64,000 bases of DNA from Breoghania sp. (GCF_963674635.1 NZ_OY771475.1:1922001-1986000); one strand, 5' to 3'. Counted from the first letter of the stretch, positions 43,512-53,025 are shown. Notes: generated from the sequence alone by a model not told the origin. Made by a program: numbers and translations.

Positions 43512-44276
43512 GTAGGAAATACCCAACCGCTTGGCCCACCCTTCACCACTCTACCTGCGGCATCTTTTAGACTATATCCGTTAATAAAGGCTATTAATTG
43601 TAGATATCCCGCGATCTATACTTATATTAATAATTTTTTACTAACATTTCACAAACACTGGTATTTGTCTCACCATTTGTATTGAATCTTTTATACGTTT
43701 ACGCGCATATAATTACGCTATTTCACGCAAGCCATCCGGTTTGCCGCCACCTCGGCCCGGCAGCATCCCCTCAGAACATCAGCGGGGCTGCGTTTCAAAA
43801 CAGCTCCCTGGAAAGCCGCGACTGAACGGGCCGATTTGATAGACGAACAATCCGACCAGGTCAGAACGCTGCCCCGTTCAGAGTGAGAGCACTCCAAACC
43901 CGCTATAGGACCACCACCCCTATTAGGTTGCCCAGATGCGCATTCATTCGCTGAGTGCCTGCAAACCCAAATGGAAAAACATAGCTAAAAGCAACGCCCA
44001 ACCCTCCAGACAACAGCGATGCGGAACCAACAGACCCACAGCCTATCTCGATAATGGCTTAGCAGGCCCTACAGGTTAGCCGTCCGGCAGATGCACAGAT
44101 TTAAGCTGTAACGCCCCTGCACATGTATCCACGAATGCCATAAAGGTATTGTGCAGGGGCCAATACGCCTTGAATCGACGCATTCAAAGCGTATTGGCTC
44201 CCGCCGCACCATACCTTCTTTCGAACAACGTCATCCACATGACTTCGATCGCATCCTGTCTTTGGGCGACAGACGC
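43512..44276. other. Long A/T-rich intergenic region with paired hairpins
   Basis: About 765 bases containing no credible gene, very A/T-rich next to the chemoreceptor start (43560-43680). It carries the adjacent inverted repeats at 44113-44198 described separately. The chemoreceptor promoter must lie at the left end. The drop in G+C starts here and continues into the methyltransferase-sulfotransferase gene. Confidence 0.45.
44113..44198. repeat. Two adjacent inverted repeats (tandem hairpins)
   Basis: GCCCCTGCAC (44113-44122) pairs with GTGCAGGGGC (44151-44160) across 28 bases. GCCAATACGC (44159-44168) plus TTGAAT (44170-44175) pairs with ATTCAA (44182-44187) plus GCGTATTGGC (44189-44198). 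The two stems share 44159-44160. They lie about 80 bases past the end of the - strand gene that stops at 44277, so they could be its terminator or an RNA structure, but there is no T-run. Confidence 0.6.
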
Positions 44277-45605
44277 CTACCCTTCGAAGAAGGCCAGTAC
44301 ATTCATATACAACTGTATATCCAAATATATCGATGAGAACACAAGATTCCTTGTACGTTCATCTCTCAAATCTGGGAAGTACTTCCTCTTTGTATTATTA
44401 ACGACATCCATCGGCTCTCCACCAATAATCGGAACCAATGTCGAGGGCCTTTCAAGTATTCCTACGGCATCGAACGTCTTCAGATTGTCAAGCGCCAGCT
44501 GCAAGACCTCTTCGTCGGACAAGTCAGAAAGTTCACTCCTTTGAGGGAACATATGAGACTTAGCCAATTGATACGTCATTGTATTTTGGCGACTCACAAC
44601 AATTCTCTTGTCGTCCGACTCCAAGAACTCGTGAAAGCTCAATTTTGCAACATCTTTGAACACATCGCCAGGATCATGATCCGGGGTTCTGTAATGCTGA
44701 AAATTATATAACGATATCAACCGTTCAATCGGATTTCTGAGCACAGTAACAAGGCGCCCCCCCAATCTCTGGGCTTCGTCGAAGCCAATGTGTGACATAA
44801 ACACATCATAATCTTCAGACGCGCGCTCATAGCCATACGAACGATACTCTTCCGAAAAAACAAAATCACAAATTCGAGCAGATGGGTTTCTGTCTTTGAT
44901 GGATTGCTTTACCGCAGATCCGCCGCATTTGTTGATATGCACAAACACCGTGTTTTCCGGACGCGGAGGCCTAACAACCCCAAATCCATCTCCGGTCGGC
45001 CGTATCTCTCTAATTACTTCAGCTGCATTAATATAGGCAGTGGAGGGCAAAGAAGCGCTGATCAAACGCCACGCTTCTTTCATTTTGTCGTTGAGCGTAA
45101 TGTCATCGAATACGATAAGCTTTGGCTTAAGGGCCGCGCTGTAGAGCGAAAAACTAGCCAATGTCGGCGCGGTCAAATGCGCAGCATCGATATAAACAAG
45201 ATCAATAGGGGCAGACCCGAAGGCGTCGAGAATTTCATCAAACGTCTTCTCAGAGTTCGCGTCGCCGACTATTTTCCGGATCTGCGGGAAAGCATCGAGC
45301 TTTCCATCGCTCTCTGTCGTGATGTCGACAGTCACGATTTGCGCATCCAAACCGGCCCGCACACCAGTCGCCATGGCGCGGGTCGCGCCGCCCCAATGTG
45401 TACCTATTTCCAAGATGCGCCTAAAGCCGTAGCGCCGCACCAGCCCCGCGAGAAAGAAGTAATACGGTGGCGGACTGTCTTTAATATCAGTTCGATTGCC
45501 CCAGTGTATCCTGCCGTAGCCGATACCGTCGAGGTTAATCTCTTTTCCGGCTTCCCATGCGTCTTTTACGACTTGGGAGATTTTAGTTTGTTTCAGAGAA
45601 GACAT
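44277..45605 (-). CDS. Methyltransferase-sulfotransferase fusion protein
   Basis: Two enzymes in one 442-aa chain. Residues about 45-215: a class I SAM methyltransferase (Methyltransf_24-like) with ILEIGTHWGGATRAMA (64-79, SAM glycine loop), TVDITTES (acidic loop) and DLVYIDAAHLTAP (135-147). Residues 219-442: a sulfotransferase of the Sulfotransfer_2 type, with TVFVHINKCGGSAVKQSI (219-236, 5'-phosphosulfate loop; KCGGS replaces the usual KTGGT) and VTVLRNPIERLISLYNFQHY (286-305, 3'-phosphate site). Together they could methylate and sulfate a sugar. Start ATG 45605 has no strong ribosome site. The gene is markedly A/T-richer than its neighbours, suggesting later acquisition. Each domain call is firm; their joint action on one substrate is inference. 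Confidence 0.85.
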   Translation of the reverse strand: MSSLKQTKISQVVKDAWEAGKEINLDGIGYGRIHWGNRTDIKDSPPPYYFFLAGLVRRYGFRRILEIGTHWGGATRAMATGVRAGLDAQIVTVDITTESDGKLDAFPQIRKIVGDANSEKTFDEILDAFGSAPIDLVYIDAAHLTAPTLASFSLYSAALKPKLIVFDDITLNDKMKEAWRLISASLPSTAYINAAEVIREIRPTGDGFGVVRPPRPENTVFVHINKCGGSAVKQSIKDRNPSARICDFVFSEEYRSYGYERASEDYDVFMSHIGFDEAQRLGGRLVTVLRNPIERLISLYNFQHYRTPDHDPGDVFKDVAKLSFHEFLESDDKRIVVSRQNTMTYQLAKSHMFPQRSELSDLSDEEVLQLALDNLKTFDAVGILERPSTLVPIIGGEPMDVVNNTKRKYFPDLRDERTRNLVFSSIYLDIQLYMNVLAFFEG

Positions 45606-45938
45606 CAAAGAGCACCACGCAGCTTCGATATTGATCTTTAATGCGACTTTAGACTGAGAGATAAGGCTGCTTGTTATTGCCGAGCAAGACGACCGACCTC
45701 ACTACAAACATGCAAATCACAAGACAATTCATGTAACGCATAAAATCACCAATATATCCCCCACTACCTCCAACCGAATAATCACAATACGGACTAAATA
45801 CATATACTATTATATTCCGAATATTACGCACTGTTATTTACTTATTTATATTCACGCACCAATATATCAACTTTTTTTCAAATAATATTGCGTGTGATCA
45901 TTATTTTGATACCACGTCGACCAAAGAAAAGCATCCAC
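45606..45938. other. A/T-rich intergenic region
   Basis: About 330 bases, among the most A/T-rich in the window (45700-45920), between two - strand genes. It probably holds the promoter of the methyltransferase-sulfotransferase gene. The only open frame (a 60-residue Val/Cys-rich - strand one) lacks a ribosome site and I do not accept it. Confidence 0.4.
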
Positions 45939-48900
45939 TCACACCTCATCGATCAACCTCTCCCAACGCTCGAAGAACTTCTCCAGCGTGTAGTCGGCGG
46001 CGCGCTTTCTGCTCGCCTGTGCCATTGCGCTCAGTTTTTCAGGCGCAGAACACAGGCGGGTCAGGGGCTGGGAAAGGTCCTGCGCGCGGCTCTCGCCGGT
46101 CGGATTGACCAGCGCACCGCAGTCGCCGTCCACGATGATCTCGTTCGGGCCGTTGCAGTCGGCGAAGGCGACGACCGGCGTGCCGCAAGCCAGCGATTCC
46201 ACCACCACAATCCCGAAGCCCTCAAAGTCGCTGGGCACCACGGAAAGGGCGGCGTGCTGGAACACGCTGTCCATGTCGCTGCGCACGCCCCTCAGAGCCG
46301 CGGAATGGGAAAGGCCCGCCGCATCGATCTGCGCCTGAAGGGCAGGACGCAATTCGCCCTCGCCGTAGATATCCAGACGCCAACCTTGCCCGGCCAACTT
46401 CGCGGCGGCGAACGCCTCGATAAGGAGATCCATGCGCTTTTGCTCGGCAAGTCTGCCGACCGCGACGATCGTGCGTGCGCGCGCAGATCCTTCCGCCCCG
46501 TCGTCATCCATCGGACGGAAGACGTTCAGGTCCACACCGTTGGGAATGACCGCGACCCGGTCGCGCAGTTGCGGATCGAGGGATTGCGCAAAACTGCCGG
46601 AAAGCAGGTGCACCCGATCCGCCTTGGCGAAGGCCCGCTGACGCTCCTCGCGCGACCACCAACGCTCTTCGATCTGCCAGGGATCATTGTGCTCGGAGGC
46701 GATGATCTTGACGCCCGCGCGATAGCCCGCCTCGATCAGAGGCGTGAACAGCCATTCGGAGAGCATCGGCACGAAGACCTCGATGCCGTTTTCCACCAGA
46801 TAGGCCTGAACCTCCCGGATCGAGGCCTCCATCCTGTCCTCGGCAAAGACCTGCGCGACGGTGACGCGCGCATGAAGGGGATAGACCACCCCGGAATGAA
46901 AGCTTCTTCTGCACAGGATGTGGACTTCGAAGCCCATCACGGCCAGATGCGAGGCCAGCTGCGCGGCAAGACGTTCGATCCCGCCCTTTGAAAAGGCCAT
47001 GCCATGGACATAGAACGCCACCTTGCGACGGGCGCGAAGCGTTGGCGTACGCTCCGGGGCGATGTCGGACAGGGCCACGCCGCCGGAACGCTTGGCGAAA
47101 CGTTCCAGCTCATGCTGGAGCGCATGACGCATCCGCCCGTCCAGCCCCTGGCTGACCGGGAAAAGATCATAGACCAGCGCCGCAATCCTGCGACGTTCAT
47201 CGAAATAGGTGGGCGTTCCCTCAAGCTTGTGCACTGTGGAGCCGGCGTGACGGCGGAAGTAGTTTTCCGCCATCGGCGTGTAGGCGACGCGACCATGGCG
47301 CAAAATGTGAAGATAGGTCGCCCAGTCCCCTGCCATGCGGTAGCCTTCGCCCACGCCCGTGTAGAGCCGCACGATGCTCGTGCGCATGATCAGGCCGCTG
47401 GCATTCGCCAGAAGGCAGGCCGCCCCCATTCCTTTGTTCACGAAGATGTCGCCTTCGAGAACAAACGGCTTGTCGAAGAGCCCCGGGCATTGCTGATTGA
47501 GATAGCCGTCCATGGGCGCGGGATCGAATTTCCCGTCGAAAGAGGGGATGGTGCGGCCCGCGGCGATGACGACCCGTTCATCGACCGTCAGGCCGATCAG
47601 CCGTTCCAGGAACGTCGCGTCGCACCAATCATCGCTTTCCGCGACCCAGGAGAACGTACCGCGAGCCAGGGACAGGCCCTTGGCCCATTGGCGAAATACG
47701 TTTCCGCTATTCGCCTCGTTCGCAACCACCCTGGCGCAGCTCACATCGGCGACGATGCCCGCGATCACCTCCAGGCTGGCATCGGAAGAGGCGTCGTCCA
47801 GAACGATGATCTCATAGTCCCGGTAGGTCTGCCCGAGAATGGAGCCAAGCCGCTGGGACAGGAAGTCGGCGTGGTTGTAATTGGGCACGATGGCCGAGAC
47901 GACCGGTGCCAGGCCGACCTTGCCGATCAGGATCGACAGCAGCTCGAAGCAGCTTTGCTCGCTCACATAGCGCGCAAAGAGGCGCTGACGCGCGGTCTGG
48001 CCGAGTTCCCGGATCTTTTCCGGCTTCGCGAACAAGGCGCCGATGTTCCGGGCAACCTCCTTCGGGTCCGCACTCTTCAAGGCGACACCAGCGGGCGCTT
48101 CCCCATCTGGGGTCACGAAATTGCTGATCCCGGTCGTCCCCTCGACGAACAACGTGGGGCTGCAATGCTGCGCGGCCTCCATGCACACCAGAGGAAACGG
48201 ATCTTCGCGCGAAGACAGGAAGAACAGATCGCTTGCGGCCAGCAATCTGGCGGCGTCCATGCGTGTGCCGGTAATCCGGATCCACTTTTCCAGTCCCGCC
48301 CGGACGACGCGCTCCTCAAGGGCTGCGCGTTCCGGTCCGTCGCCGACCCAGATGAAATGAACCCGGTCGGCGTTGGCGGTTTTCGCATTCACGGCAAGGG
48401 CGGTCTCGATGAAGATGTCGGAGCCCTTGCGCGCATCGACCGTTCCGCACCCCATGACGACCCGCGCCGTGCGCCCGAGCCCAAGCTCCGCGCGCGCCCA
48501 GTCGCGCAGCTCGCCATCGTCAGCAAGCCCGTCGGAGACCACCGGCGTGATGAAAGGCGGGCTGGTCGAGATGCGGTCTGCCGGATGCCCGTAATCCTCC
48601 ACCAGAACCTTCGTGCTCAGCGGGGAGGCCGAAATGAGGTGGCTGCAATGGCTCAACATCAGCTGCAGCAGGTCCTTGTACTCGGCAAGCACCCCGCTCA
48701 TTTCGTGAATGTGACCCACGAAACTGTGCGGTTCCAGATAGTCCGCTTCGATGTCCTGCAGGAATTTGCCCGAGACAACGGTGTTGAGATAGATCACGCC
48801 CCAATCGCGCTTGAGCAATTCGCGCCGCACGGCAAGCTCAAGGTCCGGGTCGATCGGCGCCGCGATCACTTCGACGAGTTCGCAGAAGTCCGGCGTCATC

Positions 48901-49661
48901 TGCCCGCCGACCATCAGATAGACCGTCACGGGACGCTTCGTGTGGATCTTCAGCCAGCGGGCAAATTCCAGAAGCACCCGTTCCGCCCCGGCCAGCATGG
49001 CATCATGCCCAACCAAGAGGATGGGCTCTCCGAGCGCCGCGTCTTCCAATGCGCGATGTTGGGAACAGCCGTAGCGCCCCTCATGGCGGCCATGAATGAC
49101 ATAATGCGCGAAACCGTTGGGCACCACTGCACAGACATCCGCATTGGTAGAGAAGTAGAAGTCCGCGTCAAAATCCGCGCAAGGTTTGCGCCCCTCGCGC
49201 TCGCCGAACCTCACATAATGCTCGACAGGGTCGAGCTCCGCCCGCGCGACATCTTCACTATGTGAAAGATAATAGTCGACATCGAAGAGATCGCTGCTTC
49301 TGATTTCCTCTATCGCGACCTCTAGGTCGACGCTGGAAACTGTCGGGCGGGCCTTCAATATATGCTCGATCAATAGGCGACTTTCGCGCGATGCCGACGC
49401 CCAACGCCCAGTGGCGCCGCCCGCGCGTCCCTCCCCGACGAATGCGGACGTACGCTTGTGGGTTGCCAGTTCGGGTTCACCCCTGGCTTTCGCCATCTTC
49501 GGCCCGGGGGACCGACCCAAGATCTCGCCAAAACGAATATAATGTTCGAGTGGGTCCATCCCGAGTATTTTAACATCAGGATAGGCATCCAGATACCATC
49601 CCGCATCGAACGATCCGGAAATCAAGATACTCGATTTGATATCTTCATCACCAAAGGCCAT
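45939..49661 (-). CDS. Three-module glycosyltransferase (GT4-GT2-GT4) with N-terminal DV-HYxxxG repeats
   Basis: A giant 1240-aa glycosyltransferase. N-terminus: three copies of a 35-40-residue module, FDAGWYLDAYPDVKILGMDP (18-37) with HYIRFGEILGRSP, FDVDYYLSHSEDVARAELDP (126-145) with HYVRFGEREGRKP, and a third (164-200). Residues about 213-590: GT4-type (ILLVGHDAMLAGAERVLLEF, VVMGCGTVDARKGSDIFIET, FFLSSREDPFPLVCMEAAQH). About 598-830: GT2 (VSAIVPNYNHADFLSQRLGS, EIIVLDDASSD, VAESDDWCDATFL). About 870-1240: second GT4 (HGMAFSKGGIERLAAQLASH, FEGFGIVVVESLACGTPVVA). Such proteins assemble several sugars of a capsule, EPS or S-layer glycan. Start ATG 49661 has AGGAG about 12 bases away. Expected location: cytoplasm or inner face of the membrane. 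Confidence 0.9.
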   Translation of the reverse strand: MAFGDEDIKSSILISGSFDAGWYLDAYPDVKILGMDPLEHYIRFGEILGRSPGPKMAKARGEPELATHKRTSAFVGEGRAGGATGRWASASRESRLLIEHILKARPTVSSVDLEVAIEEIRSSDLFDVDYYLSHSEDVARAELDPVEHYVRFGEREGRKPCADFDADFYFSTNADVCAVVPNGFAHYVIHGRHEGRYGCSQHRALEDAALGEPILLVGHDAMLAGAERVLLEFARWLKIHTKRPVTVYLMVGGQMTPDFCELVEVIAAPIDPDLELAVRRELLKRDWGVIYLNTVVSGKFLQDIEADYLEPHSFVGHIHEMSGVLAEYKDLLQLMLSHCSHLISASPLSTKVLVEDYGHPADRISTSPPFITPVVSDGLADDGELRDWARAELGLGRTARVVMGCGTVDARKGSDIFIETALAVNAKTANADRVHFIWVGDGPERAALEERVVRAGLEKWIRITGTRMDAARLLAASDLFFLSSREDPFPLVCMEAAQHCSPTLFVEGTTGISNFVTPDGEAPAGVALKSADPKEVARNIGALFAKPEKIRELGQTARQRLFARYVSEQSCFELLSILIGKVGLAPVVSAIVPNYNHADFLSQRLGSILGQTYRDYEIIVLDDASSDASLEVIAGIVADVSCARVVANEANSGNVFRQWAKGLSLARGTFSWVAESDDWCDATFLERLIGLTVDERVVIAAGRTIPSFDGKFDPAPMDGYLNQQCPGLFDKPFVLEGDIFVNKGMGAACLLANASGLIMRTSIVRLYTGVGEGYRMAGDWATYLHILRHGRVAYTPMAENYFRRHAGSTVHKLEGTPTYFDERRRIAALVYDLFPVSQGLDGRMRHALQHELERFAKRSGGVALSDIAPERTPTLRARRKVAFYVHGMAFSKGGIERLAAQLASHLAVMGFEVHILCRRSFHSGVVYPLHARVTVAQVFAEDRMEASIREVQAYLVENGIEVFVPMLSEWLFTPLIEAGYRAGVKIIASEHNDPWQIEERWWSREERQRAFAKADRVHLLSGSFAQSLDPQLRDRVAVIPNGVDLNVFRPMDDDGAEGSARARTIVAVGRLAEQKRMDLLIEAFAAAKLAGQGWRLDIYGEGELRPALQAQIDAAGLSHSAALRGVRSDMDSVFQHAALSVVPSDFEGFGIVVVESLACGTPVVAFADCNGPNEIIVDGDCGALVNPTGESRAQDLSQPLTRLCSAPEKLSAMAQASRKRAADYTLEKFFERWERLIDEV

Positions 49662-49714
49662 AAGTAATTATGCTCCTGGGCGAATTTATAGGGATAATTT
49701 AATATATTTCTGTC

Positions 49715-51535
49715 TTAAAGCCCTTTTATCTTTGATATATTGGCGAATTGGGGGTTCGGATGGCGCCCCTCATTCGCCCCATAACGAACATAGTGAAGCA
49801 GCGGATCCAATCCGGCGTCTGCAACATCCTTATATTGAGCAAGGTACCATTCTTCGTCGAACAGCCCGGATTGCCTCAGGCGCCACATCTTTTGCCGGAT
49901 ACGCGACAGACGATCGCGGATTGAAGGGCCCGCGCCCTCACGCAAACCCGTCACGGCACGCCGGATCTTTTCCGCAGCGTCCGTCAGGCGCGCATCGCGG
50001 TCAATAACCGCCTGTGTCAGCAAGGCAATTTCATCAAACCGGCGCTGAAGGCTCTCCTCAACAAGCCGCTTTTCAGCCAGCACCCTTTCGGTTTCCGCTC
50101 TGGCTTCGCGCAGTTGTTCCTCAAGTTCGATCCTTGCGCTGTCCACCTCAAGCCTGGCCGATTCAGACAACTCGCCGTCCGGATCGCCCTCCACCTTCGA
50201 CAGCAACCCCGCGATCTGCCTCACAACATTGGTGGCAAGTCGCTCCACTTCTGGCAACGAGCGAACAAGCGCGGCAATTTCCTCGCGTGTGGCATCAAGC
50301 GGCGAAGGGTCCGTCCCTGCCTGCCTCCCGGCGAGCAGAGACGGACCCGCCGTATTGGATGATGCTGTCGGGTCCTTCGTCTTCGCGGTGAGTTTAGCCA
50401 ACGTGCCGCGTTCTTCCTGACACTGTGTCGTGTTGTCGTTCCGGTGCGGAAGCACGGCGCCCTTCATCTCAAGTTCTTGCCTGGCGCTTTCGATCTCGGC
50501 CTGGCTCTGTGCCAGCTGGCTCTCCAACCGGTTCACACGCATGGACTGCCTCACCTGACTGTCCACAAGCCAGCCAAACATGTCTTTCGCGCGGTTGAGC
50601 TCGTCCCGGATCCGATCGAGCGTGGCGTAGTCCTGCTTCGCCTCACCATTGGCGATCCATTTGGTGAAGACCCTGAACGCGTCGCGCATCCAGGTCGGGA
50701 AGCCCGACTTTTGCAGAAGCTCATCGCCGTTTTCGTGGTGGTGGCGATATTTGTCGGAAAGGAAGGCGTCAATCTGGTCCGATACGGCGTCCGGATGCTG
50801 CGGCCAGTCGATTCCGAGCCGCATCCGCGCTTTTACGACCATTTCCCGCCAATCGTCCAGCAGGCTGTCGTAATCCGTGAAAAAACGGGGCACACCGCGC
50901 GAAGACACTTCGGCATCAAGCACATGGCGCAACCACATGAGATATCCCGCCTGCAGTTCGAACCCGTTTCGCTTCTTCAAAGAAGCGGCGACCTCGACGG
51001 GATTGCGCAGCGGAATGACCACGACAGGCCGAAAATCCGACGCCCTCAGAAGCTCCAGCCAAAATGGGAGAATTCGGCAGATGCGGGGGTCTTTCAGGAC
51101 GATGGCCGACGACGCCCCGTATTCCTGAGCAAGAACGTCGCGGCCCTTTTCGCGAAATTCGGCCGCCGCGGGCGAAGCGAACCAAGCCGGATCCACGTCA
51201 CGCCAGTCGAACCAGAAGCTCGATATGGACTTCAGAAGCTCGTCATTGAACCGCTGCACCAGAACGGATTCCCAATGCCCCGTTTCATTGGAAGGCGCAG
51301 CGCCGATCAGCGTCTTGGGGAGATCATAGCCGAGAAGATTGATCGCACGCGCAAGAGCGCTGGTTCCAGAGCGGTGCATGCCCGCTATGATGAGAGCCGA
51401 CTTTTCTTGAGGTCGCTTTTCGATGACGTCCTCCGGACTTTCCGCGCTTTCCCCGTTTACCACTAAGTGCAAACCTTCAAGCAGATGCCGGCTCCAATCT
51501 AAACGGCCGGCGTAGTCAAAAGGGCAAGCCACCAA
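49715..51535 (-). CDS. Sulfotransferase family protein with coiled coil and C-terminal DV-HYxxxG module
   Basis: A P-loop protein of up to 606 aa. SALIIAGMHRSGTSALARAI is the 5'-phosphosulfate-binding loop (pattern GxxRSGTS), and PVVVIPLRNPVEVAASLKKR supplies the 3'-phosphate site, so the first 300 residues are a sulfotransferase-family domain. A long helical, Glu/Arg/Gln-rich region follows (LESQLAQSQAEIESARQELE; LEEQLREARAETERVLAEKR), predicted coiled coil. Near the C-terminus LFDEEWYLAQYKDVADAGLD with PLLHYVRYGANEGRHP is the same module found three times at the N-terminus of the adjacent glycosyltransferase. The start is uncertain: TTG 51535, or a GTG near 51463 (VNGESAESPEDV) that gives a more typical N-terminus. 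The glycosyltransferase gene lies 53 bases downstream, so they are likely co-transcribed. Confidence 0.83.
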   Translation of the reverse strand: MVACPFDYAGRLDWSRHLLEGLHLVVNGESAESPEDVIEKRPQEKSALIIAGMHRSGTSALARAINLLGYDLPKTLIGAAPSNETGHWESVLVQRFNDELLKSISSFWFDWRDVDPAWFASPAAAEFREKGRDVLAQEYGASSAIVLKDPRICRILPFWLELLRASDFRPVVVIPLRNPVEVAASLKKRNGFELQAGYLMWLRHVLDAEVSSRGVPRFFTDYDSLLDDWREMVVKARMRLGIDWPQHPDAVSDQIDAFLSDKYRHHHENGDELLQKSGFPTWMRDAFRVFTKWIANGEAKQDYATLDRIRDELNRAKDMFGWLVDSQVRQSMRVNRLESQLAQSQAEIESARQELEMKGAVLPHRNDNTTQCQEERGTLAKLTAKTKDPTASSNTAGPSLLAGRQAGTDPSPLDATREEIAALVRSLPEVERLATNVVRQIAGLLSKVEGDPDGELSESARLEVDSARIELEEQLREARAETERVLAEKRLVEESLQRRFDEIALLTQAVIDRDARLTDAAEKIRRAVTGLREGAGPSIRDRLSRIRQKMWRLRQSGLFDEEWYLAQYKDVADAGLDPLLHYVRYGANEGRHPNPQFANISKIKGL

Positions 51536-51916
51536 GCCCTATTGCAATCCATTATTCGCAATACCAAAACCAACCAACACTCGCGGTCGGATAGCCACTT
51601 CCAAATAGATTTCAGGACCCAATAAGTCGCTTCGCTCGCGTTCAAACCCTATGGGGCAAAACCCACCCTAAAGGGTAAAGCTCATCGCCCGCTATCCTGA
51701 AGCGGCGGATCCTGACGGCGCTAAATTATTCTACACCCCATCAGACATATTACCAGCCATTTGCCCAGGAACGGAGCTTACCCCCAACTTTCCCGTACGG
51801 GTACCCTCAAATTCTAGCGCCACGTTCCCGAGAAAGGTCGCGCGCAATCCGCGCATATCCCGACAAGAACGGTTCTCATCAGGCCTTCAATCGTAGGTTG
51901 AGAACCAAGGAGGGAC
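51536..51916. other. Intergenic region between the sulfotransferase gene and tRNA-Gln
   Basis: About 380 bases with A/T-rich patches, upstream of the sulfotransferase gene and downstream of the tRNA. It should contain the promoter of the sulfotransferase-glycosyltransferase unit. No gene, repeat or integration-site duplication was recognised. Confidence 0.4.
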
Positions 51917-51991
51917 TGGCTGGGGCGGCAGGATTCGAACCTGCGAATGGCGGCACCAAAAGCCGCTGCCTTACCACTTGGCGACGCCCCA
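51917..51991 (-). tRNA. tRNA-Gln (anticodon TTG)
   Basis: The - strand folds as a standard cloverleaf: acceptor TGGGGCG/CGCCCCA, discriminator G, encoded CCA (51917-51919). The anticodon stem GCGGC/GCCGC has loop TTTTGGT and anticodon TTG at 51957-51959, and the T-arm has GCAGG-TTCGAAT-CCTGC. Complete and apparently functional. Confidence 0.96.
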
Positions 51992-52383
51992 ACGCGCAAC
52001 TGTTTCGGTCGCGGCCCTTCCTATAGCGACTCACCGTTCGCGCTGCAAGCCACCTGAAAGGCCCCGCAGGACCAGAGGCGCCAAACATGAACCACCCTGC
52101 ATGAAATGAAGGGACTGCCATCGCGCCGGCCCCACGTCTCGCCGACGGTTCGGCCGTCTCGCGCGGGTGGCTGGCGCGTTTCAACCCCGTTCTCCACTTG
52201 TGGAAAACGCTATTTTTCAACGTCTTTGCGAAAACACGCTGCGGCAATCATGAAACAGTGGATAAACGCAACACTCGTCGCTTGCGGGCAAGCTACGAGG
52301 ACGCTATAAGACCGCCACTGAAACGGGCAGCGCCGAAGCGAAAACGCCTCGAACCGCTGAAAATACCCGCTCAGGTGAAAAGT
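51992..52383. other. Intergenic region between the two tRNA genes
   Basis: About 390 bases between divergent tRNA-Gln (- strand) and tRNA-Pro (+ strand). Promoters of both lie here. Short frames on both strands lack family features. No repeats. Confidence 0.4.
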
Positions 52384-52460
52384 CGGAGTGTAGCGCAGCC
52401 TGGTAGCGCACCTCGTTCGGGACGAGGGGGTCGCAGGTTCAAATCCTGCCACTCCGACCA
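52384..52460 (+). tRNA. tRNA-Pro (anticodon CGG)
   Basis: Standard cloverleaf: acceptor CGGAGTG/CACTCCG, D-arm with AGCCTGGTAGC, anticodon stem CCTCG/CGAGG with loop TTCGGGA and anticodon CGG at 52418-52420, T-arm GCAGG-TTCAAAT-CCTGC, and encoded CCA. A TTTTT run follows immediately and may end the transcript. Confidence 0.96.
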
Positions 52461-52650
52461 TTTTTCCCGCTGAAGTCACATCCCCCTTTGATTCGAATGG
52501 TCCGCGCGATGCCGGTTTCCCAGGCACCGCTTGCGTTCCGCATCCTTGCGTCCCTTTTCGTCCGCATCGGGTTCCAGCGCGCGGTCTATAGAAATCAGCC
52601 GGAATCAATGCACTCAACAGCAACGCAGCGGCATCCCCTGCGCTCAGGGT

Positions 52651-53025
52651 TCAGGCCGCCAGCGCAGCCGTGATCCACTTTTTGGCCTCATCCCGCTCAG
52701 CGACCGAGAATAGCCTGACCTCGCCCGGCATAAGAAAGGTGAAGGCCGATATCGTATTGCCGATCCACGCGATATCGGTGACGACCGCGATCCGCTCCCA
52801 GCCAAGCCAATGTTCCAGGCCGGTCTTGAAATCGCTCCACATGGCGCCCGCCTCCACGTGCTCCAGATCGCCATCGATCTCATAATAGAGCCTGAGCTTG
52901 CGGTGACGGGAAAAGGCCTCATCAACTGCCGGAATCAGCACCTTTTCATAGTCTGCCCTGGTCAGCCGCCCATGACAGGCAAAAGCGACGGTATTTTCGG
53001 GAAAGCCCTGGAGTTGCTCGATCAT
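52651..53025 (-). CDS. SpoIIAA-like (STAS-fold) protein
   Basis: A 124-aa cytoplasmic protein of the SpoIIAA-like family (PF11964). It starts MIEQLQGFPENTVAFACHGR and includes the family's EYDGDLEHVEAGAMW-like core (here YYEIDGDLEHVEAGAMWSDF), then GWERIAVVTDIAWIGNTISA, FLMPGEVRLFSVAERDEAKK and a terminal WI helix. The family is related to anti-sigma-factor antagonists, but the phosphorylatable Ser of true STAS antagonists is not evident and its biological role is unclear; no neighbour suggests one. Start ATG 53025 has AGGAGGC upstream, a good ribosome site. Confidence 0.9.
   Translation of the reverse strand: MIEQLQGFPENTVAFACHGRLTRADYEKVLIPAVDEAFSRHRKLRLYYEIDGDLEHVEAGAMWSDFKTGLEHWLGWERIAVVTDIAWIGNTISAFTFLMPGEVRLFSVAERDEAKKWITAALAA

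Noticed and set aside
43512..44276. A hidden gene in the long gap
   Set aside because: Frames are short and A/T-rich with no start-site support; only hairpins stand out.
45649..45831. A 60-codon - strand frame
   Set aside because: A/T-rich, Cys/Val-rich, with no ribosome site and no recognisable family.
47004..49265. A 753-codon + strand frame opposite the large glycosyltransferase
   Set aside because: Antisense composition and no motifs; the - strand gene has three recognisable glycosyltransferase domains.
51536..52460. Integration site of a genomic island at the tRNA genes
   Set aside because: I found no duplicated tRNA 3' end, integrase or insertion sequence near either tRNA, although the region to the left has A/T-rich genes.
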